DNA from: an uncultured Succinatimonas sp.
GTDB taxonomy: Bacteria; Pseudomonadota; Gammaproteobacteria; Enterobacterales; Succinivibrionaceae
Direction of reading: 5' to 3'
DNA: 9,209 nucleotides
Assembly (NCBI GenBank): GCA_900548485.1
Contig: URKL01000060.1
Span: forward strand, 1-9,209
Shown here: one piece after another, positions 7,164-9,209 of the stretch
Layout of the letters: each line of letters begins with the position of its first letter
Numbering within the stretch: the first letter of the stretch is position 1
Translations under genes and position numbers: made by a program
Notes under the pieces: model-generated
Told to the model about the DNA's origin: nothing
The model's input: only the letters and a program-made list of their open reading frames with translations
The model's database searches: none

Positions 7164-8171
7164 GTGAGCCTTGGTGAATTTGAGCTTATAGGCCGTTATT
7201 TCTCCAAACATGATCAAGGGGAAGGAGTAAGCCTTGGTATAGGTGATGATTGTGCACTTTTAAAAATTCCTCAGGGAATGGAGTTAGCAATTACAACCGA
7301 TACTTTAAATGAAGGTATTCATTTTTTTAAAGGTAGCGATCCCTATCTTCTTGGTTATAAAACCCTAGCAGTTAATATTTCTGATTTAGCTGCTATGGGG
7401 GCTAGTCCTTATGCCTGCACATTATCTTTGACTTTAAATGAAGCCTCTCCTAAGTTTTTAGAAGCTTTTGCACAAGGTTTCTTTGATTGTGCAAAAAGAT
7501 CTTCTGTAAAAAAACACATTCCCTTGATTGGTGGCAATACTACTAAAGGTGATTTAGCTTTTACTGTAAGTGCCTACGGTTTATGTAAAACAGATCAGGT
7601 AATGTGCCGAGATAAAGCTTGTATAGGTGATGGTATTTATATTACCGGTACTTTAGGTCTTCCTGCTTTAGCAGTAGAGATAGGTTACGGTAAATTTCCT
7701 GAGCTTAAGGCTGATTTTGAAGAATTATATAAAATCAGTATGATGCCAACCTCACGTTGTGATTTTGCTTGTGCATTGGCAAAAATGTGTACTTGCGCTA
7801 TTGATATTTCTGATGGCCTATGTGGCGATTTACAGCATATTCTTTTAAAAAGTAAGGTCGGTGCTAAGCTTAATCTAAGTTCTATACCATATCCTAGTTA
7901 CTTCAAAGAGCATCATCTTGATGAAGCTACAGCTTTAAAATTAGCTATAGCTGGGGGTGGTGATTATGAGCTTTTATTTACACTCTCACCGTCTTTAGAA
8001 GCTAAGATGAGAGAAATTGCTGATAGAACCAACACTCCTGTACACAGAATTGGTGAAATAACAGCTGAAAATAAACTAATTTTTACCGATCATGGTAATA
8101 TCATTCCACAAGATTTTACTGCCTTTGAACATTTTTATGGCGGTAACGAATATTTGGAGAATACATTTTGA
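7164..8171 (+). CDS. thiL: Thiamine-monophosphate kinase, GTG start
   Basis: ThiL phosphorylates thiamine monophosphate to thiamine pyrophosphate with ATP, the last step of cofactor synthesis. The 335-residue protein is close to E. coli ThiL (325). The family motifs occur in order: GEFELIGRYF (4-13), GIGDDCALL (25-33), TTDTLNEGIHFF (44-55), AVNISDLAAMGA (69-80), LIGGNTTKG (121-129), AIDISDGL (212-219) and GGGDYELLF (264-272). Two motifs deviate from E. coli: GGDTT reads GGNTT at 123-127 and GGEDYEL reads GGGDYEL at 264-270. Mg-binding aspartates elsewhere are kept. The GTG start at 7164 lacks a clear ribosome site and follows the nusB stop by two bases, so it probably depends on translational coupling. 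The stop overlaps the next gene. Confidence 0.94.
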   Translation: MSLGEFELIGRYFSKHDQGEGVSLGIGDDCALLKIPQGMELAITTDTLNEGIHFFKGSDPYLLGYKTLAVNISDLAAMGASPYACTLSLTLNEASPKFLEAFAQGFFDCAKRSSVKKHIPLIGGNTTKGDLAFTVSAYGLCKTDQVMCRDKACIGDGIYITGTLGLPALAVEIGYGKFPELKADFEELYKISMMPTSRCDFACALAKMCTCAIDISDGLCGDLQHILLKSKVGAKLNLSSIPYPSYFKEHHLDEATALKLAIAGGGDYELLFTLSPSLEAKMREIADRTNTPVHRIGEITAENKLIFTDHGNIIPQDFTAFEHFYGGNEYLENTF

Positions 8172-8986
8172 AAAAAATAACTAAAAAAATTTCAATTTTA
8201 GCTTGTGTTGTAGCTACAGTAATTGGTCTTTCAGCTTGTAATGAAAAAGCAGAGGCTTCCTCTGAGGTTAAAGCTCAAACTCCGGTCCCTGCTGTTAATG
8301 ATAAGAGCACATTTGAGCAAAAAGCTTCTTATTCTATTGGTGCTTCTGTAGGTGCTTATTTACGTCACTTACAAACTACTCAAGAGCAGTATATAGGTAA
8401 GCTTGATGAGAACTTAATCAAACAGGGCTTTAGTGATGCTTTATCAGAAAATACAGCTCTTGATAATAAAGCTATTGAGTCTGTTTTAAGAGATTTAGAC
8501 AAGAAAGTACAAGAAGCTATGGAAGCTCAGGCTAAGAAAGAAGCTCAGGATAACTTAGATGCCGGTAATAAGTTCTTAGAAGAAAATAAGAAAAAAGAAG
8601 GCGTAAAGGTAACTGCTTCTGGTTTACAGTATAAAGTTATCACTGCAGGTCAAGGTGAAGCTCCTAAGGCTGGCGATACTATCAATGTTATCTACAAAGG
8701 TACAACTATTGATGGAAAGATCTTTGATGAGCAGAAAGATGGTGTAGAGTTCCCGTTAGATAATATGATCCCAGGCTGGGTTGAGGGATTACAGTTAATG
8801 CAACCTGGTGCTCAATATGAGTTCTACATTCCGGCAAATTTAGCTTATGGTGAAGCAGGCGCAGCTGATGTTATCAAGCCAAACTCTGTTTTAATCTTTG
8901 ATGTTAAATTAGTAAGCGTTAAGGCTGCTGAAAAGGCAAACGATGTAAATAATGCTACTGAGGATGCAGCTAAAGCCACTAACTAG
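8168..8986 (+). CDS. FKBP-type peptidyl-prolyl isomerase, lipoprotein (FkpA/Mip-like), TTG start
   Basis: The 272-residue protein is an exported FkpA/Mip-type prolyl isomerase that would help proteins fold outside the cytoplasm. Residues 1-24 form a lipoprotein signal: basic KKITKK, a hydrophobic stretch, then lipobox LSAC (21-24), with Cys24 the lipidated residue. Asn25 at position +2 suggests outer-membrane sorting. An FKBP N-terminal dimerisation region spans about 47-145, with a charged helix at 105-145. The FKBP catalytic domain is about 150-252: YKGTTIDGKIFDE (176-188), IPGWVEGLQLM (201-211) with pocket Trp204, AYGEAGA (226-232), and LIFDVKL. The start is TTG 8168: GGAGA lies seven bases upstream and no ATG precedes the signal peptide. 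It overlaps the thiL stop by four bases. The polar Ala/Asn-rich tail is variable. Confidence 0.92.
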   Translation: MKKITKKISILACVVATVIGLSACNEKAEASSEVKAQTPVPAVNDKSTFEQKASYSIGASVGAYLRHLQTTQEQYIGKLDENLIKQGFSDALSENTALDNKAIESVLRDLDKKVQEAMEAQAKKEAQDNLDAGNKFLEENKKKEGVKVTASGLQYKVITAGQGEAPKAGDTINVIYKGTTIDGKIFDEQKDGVEFPLDNMIPGWVEGLQLMQPGAQYEFYIPANLAYGEAGAADVIKPNSVLIFDVKLVSVKAAEKANDVNNATEDAAKATN

Positions 8987-8998
8987 TTTTTAATATTT

Positions 8999-9098
8999 TT
9001 GACTTCCTCCCCTTGCTTTAGCAAGGGGATTTATACTGCTTAGATTACTATCTCTCTTCAGTGCTTTTTCAATGCTGACTTTTTTGAAAGTTCACTTC
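8999..9098 (-). ncRNA. Putative TnpB guide RNA (reRNA/omegaRNA) scaffold
   Basis: In IS605-type elements the RNA from the tnpB 3' end through the right end serves as the TnpB guide scaffold, and the guide is the flanking DNA just beyond the element. Here the sequence between the tnpB stop and the element edge is non-coding. It ends in the 8-bp hairpin at 9009-9028 and carries two copies of AGGAAGT, at the tnpB stop and at the edge. The RNA probably begins further upstream inside tnpB. The predicted guide would be AAATATTAAAAACTAG, the minus strand of 8998-8983, crossing the FKBP stop codon. Inferred from family knowledge only. Confidence 0.4.
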
Positions 9099-9209
9099 CT
9101 AATCTAGCCTAGCAAGCCCTGCCATAAGGATATTTCCCGTTGCGTTTTCATATACATTGGCTGTATATCCACAGTTTGTACATAAGAATTTAGCTTGAGA
9201 AAGTCTGTT
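9099..9209 (-). CDS. tnpB: TnpB RNA-guided nuclease, C-terminal end (partial)
   Basis: The last 36 codons of a TnpB protein run in from the right edge and end at a TAG at 9099-9101. The stretch QAKFLCTNCGYTAN holds the second CxxC of the zinc ribbon, and ENATGNILMAGLARLD follows, the usual NAAxNIL-xxGL ending of TnpB. The family pattern here is N-A-D-x-N-A-A-x-N-I, where D is the third RuvC catalytic aspartate. This protein reads N-V-Y-E-N-A-T-G-N-I, so Tyr (codon 9150-9152) stands in its place. That suggests a catalytically dead or decaying copy. The N-terminus, other catalytic residues and start are outside the window. The gene is convergent with the FKBP gene. Confidence 0.75.
   Translation of the reverse strand, partial: NRLSQAKFLCTNCGYTANVYENATGNILMAGLARLD

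Larger units (their letters stand above)
8999..9209 (-). mobile_element. Right end of an IS200/IS605-family element (partial)
   Basis: The region contains the tnpB 3' end, about 70 bases of non-coding sequence, then a GC-rich palindrome and a boundary. On the minus strand the end reads GGGGAGGAAGTCAA, with the perfect hairpin CCCCTTGC-TAAA-GCAAGGGG (9009-9028) just inside it. Such a subterminal palindrome and a TCAA end resemble IS605-type right ends, for example the TCAA cleavage site of IS608. The boundary is therefore placed near 8999, 12 bases beyond the FKBP gene stop. The left end and any tnpA lie outside the window. Confidence 0.65.

Noticed and set aside
9009..9028. Classic intrinsic terminator for the plus-strand operon
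   Set aside because: The GC-rich stem is followed by ATTTATAC, a poor T run, and its position just inside the GGAAGTCAA edge fits an IS605 right-end palindrome better. It might still stop some transcription.

Overview
The window is a stretch of chromosome from an AT-rich proteobacterium. The proteins match the gammaproteobacterial forms closely: AccC, AccB, GlyA, RibD, RibH, NusB and ThiL all align by eye to the E. coli proteins with few length changes. The gene order (aroQ-accB-accC on one side, glyA-rib-nusB-thiL on the other) is also typical of Gammaproteobacteria. Low GC, and an IS200/IS605-type insertion at the edge, would suit a host- or gut-associated lineage such as Succinivibrionaceae, but the genus is a guess.

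Layout. Positions 1-240 are non-coding and hold two inverted repeats; the one at 153-220 is the best candidate terminator for the minus-strand operon. Positions 241-2601 (minus strand) hold aroQ, accB and accC, a probable single transcript combining a shikimate-pathway step with two subunits of acetyl-CoA carboxylase. Positions 2602-3054 are a 453-base divergent, very AT-rich control region with several inverted repeats, a repeated 12-mer and a hairpin in the glyA leader. Positions 3055-8986 (plus strand) hold glyA, ribD, ribE, ribH, nusB, thiL and a lipoprotein FKBP-type prolyl isomerase. Most of these are packed head to tail with overlapping or touching start and stop codons. The exception is a 118-base gap between ribE and ribH that carries a foldable RNA hairpin. 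From about 8999 to the right edge lies the right end of an IS200/IS605-family element, with the last 36 codons of tnpB on the minus strand.

How the genes work together. RibD, RibE and RibH supply three enzymes of riboflavin synthesis. The GTP cyclohydrolase II and dihydroxybutanone phosphate synthase genes (ribA/ribB or ribBA) are absent and must be elsewhere. nusB and thiL follow, as in many gammaproteobacteria. GlyA supplies one-carbon units. nrdR, often found between glyA and ribD, is missing; glyA and ribD meet at TAAATG. AccB and AccC form the biotin carboxyl carrier and biotin carboxylase of fatty-acid synthesis.

No new multi-gene system is visible. The most notable items are the IS605 right end, whose predicted guide RNA would read into the 3' end of the FKBP gene and whose TnpB appears to lack its last RuvC aspartate; the structured ribE-ribH gap; and the structured leader of glyA.
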